This document shows positions 1-19,440 of a DNA stretch of 64,000 nucleotides, piece after piece. Every line of letters begins with the position of its first letter. Within the stretch, counting starts at the first letter, position 1. The position numbers and the translations under genes were made by a program. Source of the stretch: Rhytidiadelphus loreus (Eukaryota > Streptophyta > Bryopsida > Hypnales > Hylocomiaceae); NCBI GenBank assembly GCA_947034895.1, contig OX344765.1, forward strand, positions 49,233,001 through 49,297,000, in the 5' to 3' direction. Under the pieces are notes generated by a model, which did not search any database, was not told where the DNA came from, and saw nothing but the letters and a program-made list of their open reading frames with translations.

Positions 1-204
1 TCCAGCATCCTTTCGCCTTTCAAAAAATCCAAAACAAGGTGCAGCATATATGTACATCGAGTGTTTAGACTATTGCATGGTCAAAAATGTTTCAGATTCT
101 ACTCATCATCCCCATTGTAATGCTTCGGAGCAACTTCCTGCCCAACTATCTTTACAATATTCAGCAGCTTGAAGCACCATAATGAGAAAAGACTAGTTCA
201 ACAT

Positions 205-8320
<8,116 letters not shown>

Positions 8321-9409
8321 GGTCGCAATCCCTCGCAACGCATGCAGAATGCCGAACACAATGACAACAGAAGCTACGAAAGCTGCAACACTAACAACAA
8401 CGCAGACAACCAGGTAAACTACTGTCCACGCTTACACTTCGCCGAACTGCCTGTGTGAACGGGACTCTTCTGTCCCAACAGGCAGTTATAACTTTTTACT
8501 TTTGCTTTTTATTTTGCATCGTTTTCGACACTAAATTCTCAAAATTTTAAATATAGCAAATTGTTCGTAGCACTAACGACTAATACCATGTGTTCCATCA
8601 ATTTTCATATTGAATATATATAAATAAATATATTCACATAATTTTCTTACCATGACATAAACAAATAGCCAAATTATTAGCAAACAAATTTTAAAATTAA
8701 AGTATAGGTAACAATAAAGTATCAACAAATGGAAAAAATATTATTAAAAGAATCATCTTGATGTCATGGCAACAAAAATACTCTATAGCTTATTAACCTA
8801 TAGCAAGGCCCAATGGCTTGATGTCTCTTTGCAATCAATTTTCTAATTTTCAATGTAATAAAAATCTCAAAATTTCATATTTCATGCCTCGTTTGTTGAA
8901 ACGCAACAAAACTTGCTTCACACACTATTGCCCTTCCTCTAAGTTTTTTGTTGACATCAAATTCCTCCATCCCCAATGGTCTAAGAGATCTCAACGTGCA
9001 TCACACAACAAGCAAACAAATAAATAAACAAAGTAAAACAAACATTTGTTTTAATAGTATAGTCGAGATGTAAGTGGTGTAATTGATGGCAATGTTATCG
9101 ATGTTAGAAAATGTGTTCTTTATAGCCAAAGTGGAAATTTCTAGGCATTGGTAAAGTAATTGTATGGATGACTTATGAATTGTGCCAAAGGGACCTGCAA
9201 TATTCACCATTAGCAGTTGTGTATTCTGATTTAGGCTCAAATGTTGGTAATGAGTGCTACAAAGTCTAGAGTGAATCTTGACTTTTTTTTTAGATGCATA
9301 AATCTAGAATTCCTTCCTTGGCTACAAGATTTTGAATAGTTCCTTGAAGTTTTTTCATGACATTATAAACATATGGATATATGAATAATCAACTTAACAC
9401 CCTCGTTAA

Positions 9410-9800
9410 CACCTAAAGTACTCAATTTCCTCTCTAGGGACAAATGGCAATTCAGATAGGTTCATATATGACCTCAATTTTTTTATTGAATTTCTTGTTA
9501 GAATAGAAAAATAGATTAGCTTTTAGGAAGTACAATTTTTTATTCAAATTGGTGCTTAGGAAGCAAAAGTTATGCCACTTTGAGCTCAAACCACTCTTCC
9601 TCAAATAACACCAAAAGATCAACAAAAATTCAAAATGATCATTTTTCTCCTAATAACAAATATTTTTGTCTACATGGAATTATTTTATTCATTCGGTTTG
9701 GACTAGTGATGAGAAAGTTATAGAGAGTCTTGCTTTTGAGACATTCTAAGCATCTCCTTCAAAAAAACTCATAGGGTTCATTTCTAACTCAATTTTCACA
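9410..9800 (+). repeat. Dispersed repeat, copy 1 (partner at about 42401)
   Basis: Starting directly after a TTAA (9406-9409), this stretch matches 42401 onward. Shared words, with small gaps, include CCTAAAG near the start, GGGACAAA.TGG, CTCAATTTTT, and GGAAGCAAAAGTTATGCCAC-like text about 150 bases in. Similarity fades after roughly 350-400 bases. No open frame is conserved between the copies, so it is a non-coding mobile-element remnant. Confidence 0.55.
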
Positions 9801-11559
9801 ATTCTTCAAAAGAAATTCTATGCAGTTTAGATTGCATGCTAGAACAATCTCACCATTAGAATTCCTTTTAAAATTGATTATGAATGAATATTAGCAATTC
9901 TCTCAAAAAAAATTATTTAAAGTTTGAAATCTAAAAGTCTAATTATGGTTGACTTTGAAGATCACTATCTGACTAATTTACTAAAGTCAATTTTTTAACT
10001 TGATAAGTTCATTTATTTTTATTCTTTGAAGTATAAAAATTTGCAAGGGAATTTTCAAAATCTACATTACAAAAGTTAGGAAACTAACACAAAAGTCTAA
10101 AGAAAACTAATGGATGAAAAAATCAATTTTGGACCACTAAGAGACAAATTACAATTTGCTCATGAGTTTGGATCTCTACATTCTCTAAAGAATTAAAATA
10201 CAATAAAATAGCACCATGTGCCATTAGAATATTCACTTTTGAACATGGTATTGAAAGGTTGATGAAGAAAAGAGGTCCTCAAGTTGTACCCATCAAGGAA
10301 CCAATGAAAGAACTTGCTAAAGGGCAAAGTTCTCATGAAATGTTTAGTTTATTGAACTAGAAGTTATTTATTAAATTATAGGATGATTGGCTAAAAATAT
10401 GAGATTTATGAATTGCTCAAATTGAGTATGCATTTATAGTTTATATTTTATTGAAATGTTTCAATTTTGATTGTAAAATAATCAAATTAAGATCTTGAAG
10501 GTTCCAAATCTTTAATTAAAATTTATAATTTTGACACAACGACTCTCTAATAATGAAATGAATGAATCATTTTTCACCATCAAATTTCATTATAAATTTT
10601 TTTTGCATGGTCCAATTAGTTGATAGGAGCTTGAGGTGCCCAATTTTCTACTATATTGAAAAGTATTAACTAAGAGGTTGCATGTTTGGTATTTATAGAG
10701 GTCAACAATAGTTTTATATTCTTCTAATAAAACTAATTGGATGTTTTAAACATCACCACATTATTATATATAATTTATATTAATTTTCTTATACTTAAAA
10801 AGTACAATGATAATTTTAAAAGGCACTCATTAAAAACAAAGGTCACCATAACTATGGTTCCTATTAGTGAATTTAGACCCCACAACCAAAATATGGCTAC
10901 ATTAGCAATTAGGGATTAATTAAAAAAAAAATTGTACTTGCAACAACAATGGAAAGTTTATAAAACATTTTTTCACCTCCAAAAGATTGAAGAAATTACT
11001 ATTTATGCCTTTTAGTTACTACTAATTCTTCTTCTTTGGCTATTGTACAAAACACATGTGTAAAAAATTGGAGAATAATCCCATTTTAATTTATTCGATA
11101 ACATTAACCATGTGAAGTAGGCCCTATGACACCTTGTTTTTTAATGTGGTAATTCACATAGTCTTTGGGGGATATTTTTTGCTAAAATTTAATTTCTGTT
11201 CTATCTCTATTTTTATTTTAATCCACATATATATTTTTTAAATTGATACATTAAGCACAATTAATGAATATTTTTTCATGTTTTCCAAAAAGTCATTACT
11301 CTCTACATCTTTTATGATATGGATCAACATCTATGACCGTTTTAAACAATAAGGACTATCTATAAATTTTACATATTTATAAACTTAACCATATTTTTGA
11401 ACTCCAATATATTGAATATCTTAACTTGAATATGTTCTATGTATTTAAATCCAAGGTCAACCAATTAGCATCAGTTAAGGTAAACCTCACATGACAGTCA
11501 AATCTCCTATGATAGGTTCATTAGATGAGATTCAACACTTGTAAAGGGCTATGAGTTCT

Positions 11560-11815
11560 CCCTACATTCCCATGTGTTCCCTTGCAATCTGATCTTTGCT
11601 ACGCAACTTGTTGATGTTGTCAAGAGACTGCCACTTTAGTAGGCATTAAATTTTTATTTATTTTATTATTTATATTATTTATTTTAATATTTTGATCATT
11701 TTAATAATTAAAAAAAAATTAAAAATTAAAAATTAATTAATTTTTTTCCAAATAGTGTAGGCTAGTTCCCAACAATGGGAACCAACCTAAAACAACCCTC
11801 CTAATAAGCCAAAAA
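11560..11815. repeat. Degenerate member of the GAGACTGCCAC / AT-tract repeat family
   Basis: It contains GAGACTGCCACTTTAG followed by a long A/T-only tract and then GTTCCCAACAATGGGAAC. The order matches the better-preserved copies near 29915, 31275, 41700 and 55015. The ends are eroded and coordinates are approximate. Confidence 0.45.
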
Positions 11816-13397
11816 ACATGTAATACCTAGAGAACTACTCATTGGCGTCTTATATCTACTCATAACACATTTTTTTTAATAAATGAGATTAGGACTACAT
11901 TAAATTGATTTGTAGCCATAATCAATGCTTTGGGAGATGGTCATGGAGTTATAAGTGACTATTATAGGACACTTACACCTTACTAGTGTAAACTCATCAT
12001 GAAAAATTATCTTTTTATTCCTTCATGTCATGGCCATGTTAGGAAAATCTTGTAGTCATGTTAGAAAATGTAGTGATTGCTTTAATTAGGTGGTGAGATG
12101 ACTATTATAGAAACATTTTTTGTTGGTTTGGGGTAGTCTACAATTTCTTTTGGGCTAATCTGGCATCACTCTTCAAAAATTCATAATAGATTCATACTTT
12201 GTCAAAAGAAATAAAACTTCAATTGCTCTCTTCATTTCCAATCATATAGGTGCGGTGAGTGTCTGTCTTTACATTTGATCTACTTAAGTAATGGATGCCG
12301 CATTTTGAATTTGGCTAATGTCTATTCTAATTCCTTTAATGATTGTTTATAATGTAGGAGGTTTAGAAAATTGGATGCAAGATTTTGTACCTTTGGACTA
12401 CAATGATCCTTTCCCTTGACCATTGCATACAATCTAGTTTGTAATTTCTACAATTATTGATCTGAAAGTGCTTTTGTTTATCCAAACGACAATTAGTGTT
12501 GCGATGTTGGATTGTGACAAAGAGGGTCAATGTGCACCTTTCTTTTTAACTAGGATTGAAAGTCTTCCTTTGTGCATAATGGTGGTGATGCTCCAAACTC
12601 TCTATGTACTCCTAACCAATCATACACAAAATGGTTGGTGTTTCCCTCTCTCTCTCTTAAATTCTTTCACCTATTGTAGTATTAGGCCAATATAGAGCAA
12701 AAGAATGATGATGCTATGAAAATAAGGAGATCTATAGTACGTAGTTATTGTGCACTTGTATTCAAAATTGGGAAGCTACAATGAATTTGTCACGTGAAGC
12801 AATTAAAAAGTTGAAATTTAGAATAAACTATAACTACTCCATCCAGATACACATACAAGACCACAATTCTTTTGGAAAAATGAACCTCAAATGAATTTTG
12901 ATACAAGGTTATTCTCTCAAGATGTTTCGTCAATTTTTTTTATCCTTGCCATATACAATTCCTTCAACATCCCACGTCTTCAATTCAATAAGTTCAAGTA
13001 AGGTAGGAGGACCATAAAGTGTTGGGGCCCTAAAAGCGTCTTCTAATGCAGAGGTACAAATGAGTGCATATTTCAAGAGGTGGAAGTTTTTTAGTGACTA
13101 TTGCATTTCAACTTCAAAAATTCATAACTAATTCCAAAAAGCTCCAAAAAATATGAAAAGGACTTTGGTTAGATGCCAATTCCATTTGTCATAATTCCAA
13201 GGAAAATTCACTGAAAAATATTTCAAGAAGTTTAACCTCCTCAAATTAATTTTTTCACCTCTTAAATTGACACTTCACGGACCTCCTCTATCCTACAATC
13301 CAAGTTGATTCTACTGTGAATTTTCCTAATGCTATCTCTCTCTTTTTCTCTTTTTTTTTTGAAACACATAAACAATTTCCGTCAACTCCCACCTTAA

Positions 13398-13740
13398 TCC
13401 TTAAACAACGAGCTAGTCACCATGAAAATAAGTTGTTTTAGAACCATGTGAATTGTTGGCTTAAAATAATGCAAAAGCACTCATTGGAAGACATTCTATA
13501 TACTAGAGGAAACCCACGTTTTACATTACATTTTGTAATTTTTTAAAACGAAATTTAGGTGGCGTCCATTGCAACAAACCCATGTTTTTATGTCGACATT
13601 GATGTTATGTTGGACGTATATTGTAGAAAACATTCCCTTTTCACACAAAACGTGGAGGATGTGTAGTTGCACTTCTGTCCTACATAAAGAGATTCTTTGT
13701 CAATCATTGGTCGAAAAACATTTTGAGTGTCGTTTTTGGG
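13398..13740 (+). mobile_element. TTAA-flanked short element, copy A, carrying a half CACTA-type MITE
   Basis: The element is bounded by TTAA at 13394-13397 and 13741-13744. Its ends are TCCTTAAACAACG and CGTTTTTGGG, roughly inverted. Without the foreign piece at 13501-13618 it is about 225 bp, the same size as copies C (13964-14185) and D (15788-16008). Shared internal text includes GTGAATTGTTGGCTTAAA, CTCATTGGAAGAC and GAGATTCTTTGTC. It has no coding capacity and is therefore a non-autonomous element. The superfamily is uncertain: TTAA duplications suggest piggyBac-like, but TAA/TTA (PIF/Harbinger) duplications fit as well. Confidence 0.6.
13501..13618 (+). mobile_element. Truncated CACTA-type MITE (half element)
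   Basis: It starts TACTAGAGGAAACCCACG, close to the terminus CACTAGAAGAAACCCATG of the complete copy at 42662. It follows the order of the 54336 element (TTTTGTAATTTTTT, then AAATTTAGGTGGCGTCC) as far as that element's centre (ATGTTATGTTGGAC) and stops. The host element is interrupted cleanly: copies B, C and D have AAACTATTGTAG-like text at the site. Confidence 0.6.
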
Positions 13741-13744
13741 TTAA

Positions 13745-13959
13745 CCTTTAAACATCGAGGAGGACGTTTGGCGTCCGATGGATGACAAGGAATCCTTGTA
13801 GTAGGACAGAAGTGCAACTATTCATCCTTGAAATCTTGTTGTGAAAAGGGAAGGTCTTCTACAATAGTTTGACTTCCAATGAGTGCTTTTGCTATTTCTA
13901 AAGCCCATGATTCACATGGTAATGAAAGGGGATGATTTCCAAGGTTACCTCTTCATCCT
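13745..13959 (-). mobile_element. TTAA-flanked short element, copy B (inverted)
   Basis: This is the reverse complement of the same family: GCAAAAGCACTCATTGGAAG, CCTTCCCTTTTCACA and GTCCTAC on the minus strand. It shares TTAA 13741-13744 with copy A and TTAA 13960-13963 with copy C, so three elements abut with one tetranucleotide between each pair. Confidence 0.6.
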
Positions 13960-13963
13960 TTAA

Positions 13964-14185
13964 CCCTTGAACGCCGGGCCGGTCACCATGGAAATCATTT
14001 GTTTTGTCATTGTGTGAATTGTTGGCTTAAAAAAATGGAAAAGTACTCATTGGAAGACAAACTATTGTAGATGATCTTTCCTTTCCACATAAATTTTGGA
14101 GGATGAATAATTGCCATTTCTGTCCTACACGGAGAGATTCTTTGTCATTCATCGGCCGAAAAGCGTCCTCCACTACGTTTATGGG
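13964..14185 (+). mobile_element. TTAA-flanked short element, copy C
   Basis: The element is bounded by TTAA at 13960-13963 and 14186-14189. Its ends read CCCTTGAACG and CGTTTATGGG, an imperfect terminal inverted repeat. It is 222 bp and collinear with copy A without the inserted MITE. It is non-coding. Confidence 0.65.
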
Positions 14186-14249
14186 TTAAGGGTTAGTGTT
14201 ATCATTCTCCTTCATTTTCAATGCCTATCCTAATATTGTACAAGTCAAA

Positions 14250-15470
14250 ATCGACCTGAAGAAGCTTGTGGTGGTTTTTTGTCCAAGGTGCAAAAATCTC
14301 AGGAGTTCAATCAGCTCCCGGGGTCCACAACGATCAGGGTGGATTGACCCCCTCACTCGTCCTTACCAGGGGTGCATGTAAAAAAAAAGCCCCCTATTTT
14401 GGGCCGTTCTAGGGTATACTCTTGGTCTCTCAGGACGAATTTGGGGTCTTTGATCGCAAAAATGAATTAAAATTTTGCAAAAAAATTCATGTGCGGAAAA
14501 TAAATAATTCCAGGGTTTGCCCGCAGGGCCGAGCGAGGGGATCAGTTCACCCAGGCCGTCCACAACCTGGTACAGTATTGTAAGCTTATTACTTTTATTA
14601 GGGGCAGTGCCCTTTGCCTGAGGAAAGCAGAACGAGTTTCAGTGGCGACGACGGCTGGGCCAGCGACTGAGGAGCCGACTGACGGACGACCCGAGGCCAG
14701 ACCCCGACCGGGCCAGAAAATATCAGACGAGGGGATGCGGGAGAATCCGAAGCACGCCCCTCATTGGCTGCTCCCCTGGCCCTTTTCAAAGTCAGTCGAT
14801 TCCACCTCACTCCTTTACATTTGTGGCTCTCGTGCCTTCCACTGAGAGGGAGGTCAGGACCAAGACTCAGGACCCTTTTTCACCTCAGTGACCTCACCTC
14901 ACCTGGGTCTGCCTATCAAAAGTGGCGGTAGCAGGGGAAGGGGAAAAGAAAGGAAAAAGAAAAGGAAAAAAAACAGAAAGAAAGAAGAATTGGACAGTTT
15001 GACTGACGTGTAAGGGCGCCTCTCCATTGCCAAATCGGAGGTCCAGGAGCCGGACCCCCCGGGACCTCCAGGTCGGAGGCACTGGACCCCTCCGGGTGGT
15101 CTCCATTGCACCTGGAGGCACCTGAGGGGCATAAAAAGATTTTTTTTTTATTGCAATGGGACGTGGAAGCAGAAACGAAAGCGCTGCGCGCAAGACAGCG
15201 GGATCATCCAACCAAATTTTCAAAAATAGGGGGTCCAAGGGAGGGTCTGGCCCCTCCAGCCTTGCGTGGGCTGGAGCATGGACCTCCAGGCCGGTCCGTT
15301 TTTCCAATGGAGCCCTCCTGGACCCCTCCGATCCTGGAGGTTCAGGAGGCAATGGAGAGTGCCTCTAAATTAATAACCGTTCGTCTCTCCGTGTTGAAAG
15401 GCTACTGGAGTGGAACTAGGAAGGAAAAGGAAGGGAAGGGAAGGGACGCTTTACACCTAAGCCGAAGCTG
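14250..15470. other. GC-rich island of unknown nature
   Basis: This ~1.2 kb is GC-rich against AT-rich flanks on both sides. It holds purine-rich and T-rich runs (about 14935-14985 and 15140-15152) and an inverted pair, GCCTCTCCATTGCC near 15018 and GGCAATGGAGAGTGCC near 15349. Several open frames exist in different frames (up to 152 codons), but they overlap on both strands and show no recognisable domain. An old GC-rich transposable element or a promoter island are both possible; I cannot choose. Confidence 0.4.
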
Positions 15471-15787
15471 ATTGGTTGGCTAAAATCCTATGACTTTGTG
15501 ATTGGACAAAAGATGGAAATTTGTGCAATTCTCCCTCACCCTTTTGCAACACCGTCTCTTTGATGTCAAATGAAATAAGAAGGCAACTCAATGACCCAAT
15601 TCTTATCAAATGTCTTCTCAAAGTCAACACTGCATTAATTATGAAATTTAACCACTTAGAGTAAAAACTTATAGAATTTTCAAATCAATTAGTGTGGTAA
15701 CACTCCTAAATTTCATTATTAGTGTAGTTTTCACACGTACCCAATAGAAGTTGAAGAATTAATAGAGAACAACCAATGAGAGTTTAA

Positions 15788-16008
15788 TCCTTAAAAGACA
15801 GATTGGTGAATGTGGAAATCGTCCCTTTGATTACCGTGTGAATCATTTTCTTAAAAAATTGTAAAAACACTCATGGGATGTCAAACCACTGTAGAAGACC
15901 TCTTTTTTTCACAACAAAATTCCAAAGATAAATAGTTGCACTTTTGTCCTATTAGAAGGATTCCTTGTCATCCATTGGACAAAAAATGTCCTTGTCTGCA
16001 TTTAAAGG
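15788..16008 (+). mobile_element. TTAA-flanked short element, copy D
   Basis: TTAA at 15784-15787 and 16009-16012 flank a 221 bp copy of the same family. Its ends read TCCTTAAAAGACAG and GTCTGCATTTAAAGG. Internal matches include CACTCATGGGATGTCAAACC, TAGTTGCACTTTTGTCC and GGATTCCTTGTCATCCATTGGAC. Confidence 0.6.
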
Positions 16009-16012
16009 TTAA

Positions 16013-18240
16013 ATGTTTTGTAGTTTAATGACGTCCGATTAAGGGTAGTTTGGTGGTGTCAATATTAGGTGTTCTTATGACCTCAACTTTCAAAATTTGT
16101 GGTTTATTCATGTGACCTTTGAAAATTCTCATATATACCTATTGCATTTACTTCTATTTTCATTTGCTAACATCAAAACAGATGGGTTTTTTTCCCCCAA
16201 ATTGTATTTGGAAATGTTGATTGGAACTAGGGTTGGAAACAAAATGTGTTTTAGATGTACATACCTTAGGCTTGTGTATAATCCTTTAGTTAAAGCCCAC
16301 TACCTTGTTGATTGCCATGGATTTGGGTTGAGTGGATTATGTTGTTCAGGTCCTATGAGCTTCCTAAAGGAGGTTGAAGATTGTTTTTATCTTCGACACA
16401 TGGGAATAGATGTAAAAAATGTGCCCCTATTTTGGAAAGTTAATTTTGAATTTCATGACCTCTTGAAGATGAAATATGGTCTTTCATTACAAATATAAAT
16501 TCTAAATTTCTAAATTTGATCATGTGTGGCAATTAATTTGTTCTTGTGTTTTCTTTGACAAAAATACAACTCCAAATTTTTACTTTTCCAACGAAAGTTT
16601 GTAGGAAAACTTTGATTTGTTCTAATAGTGCTTGTAATATTAATTTATCAAAGTTACACTATTTCAAATTAGTGTAGGTTGATATATTATTGTAAAGTAT
16701 TAGTTTCCATTTTTTTTGTGGTAACATTAATTTTTTAGTTAATAGTACAAATAGTACTAATCGTCATTCCCTTCACTATTAGAACAAATCAATTTATTGT
16801 AAGAGAATTTGGTTTGAGTGTAGATTGGATTTGAAATTCAACTTCAAATAAAGTGTTGACTAGGTAGGTTCGTCTGTATTGCTTCTTGTAAAGTTTAGGT
16901 GTGAGTCTTATGGGGTAGATGAATATATTCACTAATACTTGAAGAAAGAGGAACACAAGTTTTATTGCACATGAATGAAGAGTTTATTGGGACAATTATT
17001 TTATCTATATCATATAGAGAAGCATTATGAATAATTTTCTATAATCTACAATATTTGGAGTCATTAAGTATTTGCATTTCATGTTGACTATGATCCTATG
17101 TAAGGGACCATAGAAAATAAAGTTCAATTGTTGATGCTTCATGTTGGAGCAAACATTGTTGATTGATAGTCAATGAGTAGTTGAGATGCATTTTTGTAAG
17201 ATGAAGAGCCAATACATTATCGTAGTATTGTTAGGAAGGTTTGTGTAACCTTAGTTTGATTTTCTTGTTCAAATAGGGGGACTAATTGGTGTTTGTGAGA
17301 ATGGAGGAATTGCAAGTTCAAGAAAGTGACTACTACTTTGAAGAAGACCAACTGATAACTCAAAAGTTTTGACTATTTTTTAGTAGATCAATTCATTTAT
17401 CTAATTAGTATGCTAATACATTTGAACCCAATGTAATTTTTTCAATTCTATATCTAACCTTAACATCTATACAAGGTCACATATGATTCTAGATTTCACT
17501 TTACAGAATAAATTTTAAAAAATTGCCTTTTATTTGCAATTAGTTGATTTTATTTTAATCATCCTTCTATAGTCCAAATATAAATATAAATTTGCCAAAT
17601 TTCACTATAATAAACAAGTTCCTATGTTATCTCCAGGGTGAAACTTTAAGTGAATCCTATTCTTGCAATAAATGAAAGAATGTGAAATAGAGCTCATGTG
17701 TGGTTAGGGCCTCACTAGTAGGCATCAATGGGTATGAAGACAAGATGCTGAATCTTGTTTTTCAATTGTAGCCATTTTTGAAGGGGGCCAATGCTATGTA
17801 AGAAATTAAGTAATTTGAGCTATGAAAGGAGAGAAATTTTAAACATCTTCTTGAGTTTTGCAATCATTTCTCTTTTCCTGTCACCTCCTCTTAGCCAACT
17901 TCCTCCACCTTTGGTTGTGAAACAAGAGGAGGATGTTGTTGAGCAAGGTAAGCCCTTACATTGATCCAATTGTAGCACATGACCAGTTGTTGACTTTTCA
18001 AAGGTAACATAGCACCGTCCGATTGGCAACCCATCACCATTGCCATTACAAGTTGCAACTCATAACCTTCTTTCCTTTCAACTTGCTTCCTACACTACAC
18101 CCTTGGATCATGAAGATCAAAAGTTGCGATTGAAAAATGTAAAACTGGTTATGTACGTCTCCCTTGGATGCTTTGGAAGCTCAATGGGCATTTTTGTCCT
18201 TGCACCGCACATGAACTGCCTTCGTGTCCCGTAATCTCTC
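16013..18240. other. AT-rich spacer without a supportable gene
   Basis: A 133-codon frame at 16097-16498 is the longest here but has no recognisable domain and sits in AT-rich repeat context, so I do not call it. From about 17.8 kb the base composition rises towards the kinase remnant. A short hydrophobic reading at about 18124-18230 could be the former membrane segment of that receptor, but this is weak. Confidence 0.5.
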
Positions 18241-18274
18241 CACCACCTGTAGTAACGTCCTCGCTTAATGTGCA

Positions 18275-18660
18275 GGTGAACGACAGCTTCGAACTGAGGT
18301 TTCGGTGATCGGCAGCACGCACCATGTCAATTTGGTCCACCTCCATGGCTATCGCACGGAGAAAGCTCACAGATTGCTTGTTCGCGAGGATCTGATTGAG
18401 CAACAGTTCACTCCACTACTATCTGGTGCAAGGAGGTGCTGCCTCGACCACCGTACGTGAGCAGCTCATGGAGCAGCGGGAGCACGGCTTCCAATGCATG
18501 ACAACCCCGAACGATATTAGACTGGAAGATACGTTTCTCCATCGCGCTCGGAACGGCACGCGGTATCATGTACTTGCATGAGGAGTGCCTCGAATTTATA
18601 GTCCATTAATTGCGACATCAAGTCCGAGAATGGGGAGAAGAAGATGTGACAACCCCTTTA
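18275..18660 (+). pseudogene. Remnant of a lectin/S-domain-type receptor-like kinase (kinase N-lobe to catalytic loop)
   Basis: The plus strand reads GERQLRTEVSVIGSTHHVNL and then VHLHGYRTEKAHRLLV, the classic N-lobe of plant G-type lectin (SD2-5-like) receptor kinases. After a degenerate stretch, ARGIMYLHEECLEFIVH appears, and after a short insertion (TAAT after GTCCAT, about 18607) CDIKSEN, the equivalent of the catalytic-loop CDIKPEN. The canonical tyrosine in LLVYEY is arginine here, and stops and frame changes block translation. The nucleotide-binding loop, activation segment and C-lobe are not visible. It is a dead fragment, with no sign of function. Confidence 0.72.
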
Positions 18661-19229
18661 TTATTCTGTAGATCTCTGGAACTTCTTCAACCTGCACAAC
18701 AAAAGATTGACGCTGATAAGTGCCGCGTCTGACGAAGTGGATAAAATTCTCTTCCTCAGAAAGTAATACAAATGAATGCATTCTTTCGAATGCAGAACGC
18801 TCCAATTTCACTCCGACGCGCACCCCAATTGCAATCACCAGTCGAAGTCCCCCGCTTTTCGAATTCCTTGCACCTTGCAAGATCACTCGAGGGAGTAGTA
18901 CCTCAGGAATCAATTCATGAGCAAAGTTTCTGTATTAGCACTCACATTTGAAACCCTGGTAAATAGTGTAGAACTGAGTGATCGTGCGTAATCATATTAC
19001 TTTTGCAAATTTCTGTGTGATCTTCGTCAATCATGAGGCTGGTCTTTGTGCTCTCTCCATGCTTCTGTAATCTGTACTTGATTTCTGCTGCTCGAAACCC
19101 TTGTTGCCGATTTTTCGAAGTGAATTTCTGTAGTTTCACTTGGAAGCTTACTATGTTCATTCACTTGTTAGATCTGGTAATCTATGAGTTTTAGGTAGCT
19201 GCTGTGTTTTCTGATTAGAAGTTGCCCAA

Positions 19230-19440
19230 ATGAAGAAGGTGTCCGCGATTCTTGTCCTCGCCCTCCTCCTCGTGGGCGCCCCTTTCATGGCCGTGAGTGC
19301 GGATGTGGTCCTCGTTCCTCAGGGCCGCCTCTTATGCGATAAAGGAAAAGGAGCAAGACACTCTGTGGTTGGTCAACTTTTTATGCCCCCTGGTGCGGTC
19401 ACTGTAAGAATCTGGCGCCGACAAGAGACCACGTCGACAC
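19230..19440 (+). pseudogene. Truncated, frameshifted protein disulfide isomerase-like N-terminus
   Basis: An ATG at 19230 opens a good signal peptide (MKKVSAILVLALLLVGAPFM, then AVSADVV), as in plant PDIL proteins, where the next block is VLT.E.F. The thioredoxin active site then appears only after frame changes: KEKEQDTLWLVNF in one frame, and YAPWCGHCKNLAPT after one more shift caused by an extra T in the T-run near 19380. Nothing after NLAPT (about 19430) resembles the rest of a thioredoxin fold. I read it as a 5' gene fragment that has decayed. A live gene using unusual splicing is unlikely, because no intron-sized gap exists between the parts. Confidence 0.6.

Larger units (their letters stand above)
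8461..13393. other. AT-rich intergenic stretch with repeats and no supportable gene
   Basis: Upstream of the helicase gene the sequence turns strongly AT-rich. Open frames are short (under about 85 codons), lack family motifs and look random. Two repeat copies are recognisable inside it (about 9410-9800 and 11560-11815, listed separately). I see no gene or RNA gene. Confidence 0.7.

Noticed and set aside
14894..15352. 152-codon minus-strand frame in the GC-rich island
   Set aside because: High GC makes long frames common on both strands; the protein has phenylalanine runs and proline-rich text from simple sequence and overlaps other frames equally long.
16097..16498. 133-codon open frame with several cysteines
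   Set aside because: It is the longest frame in an AT-rich repeat region, but it shows no known motif and no splice partners; its start falls inside T-rich non-coding text next to a MITE. Chance frame is the simpler reading.
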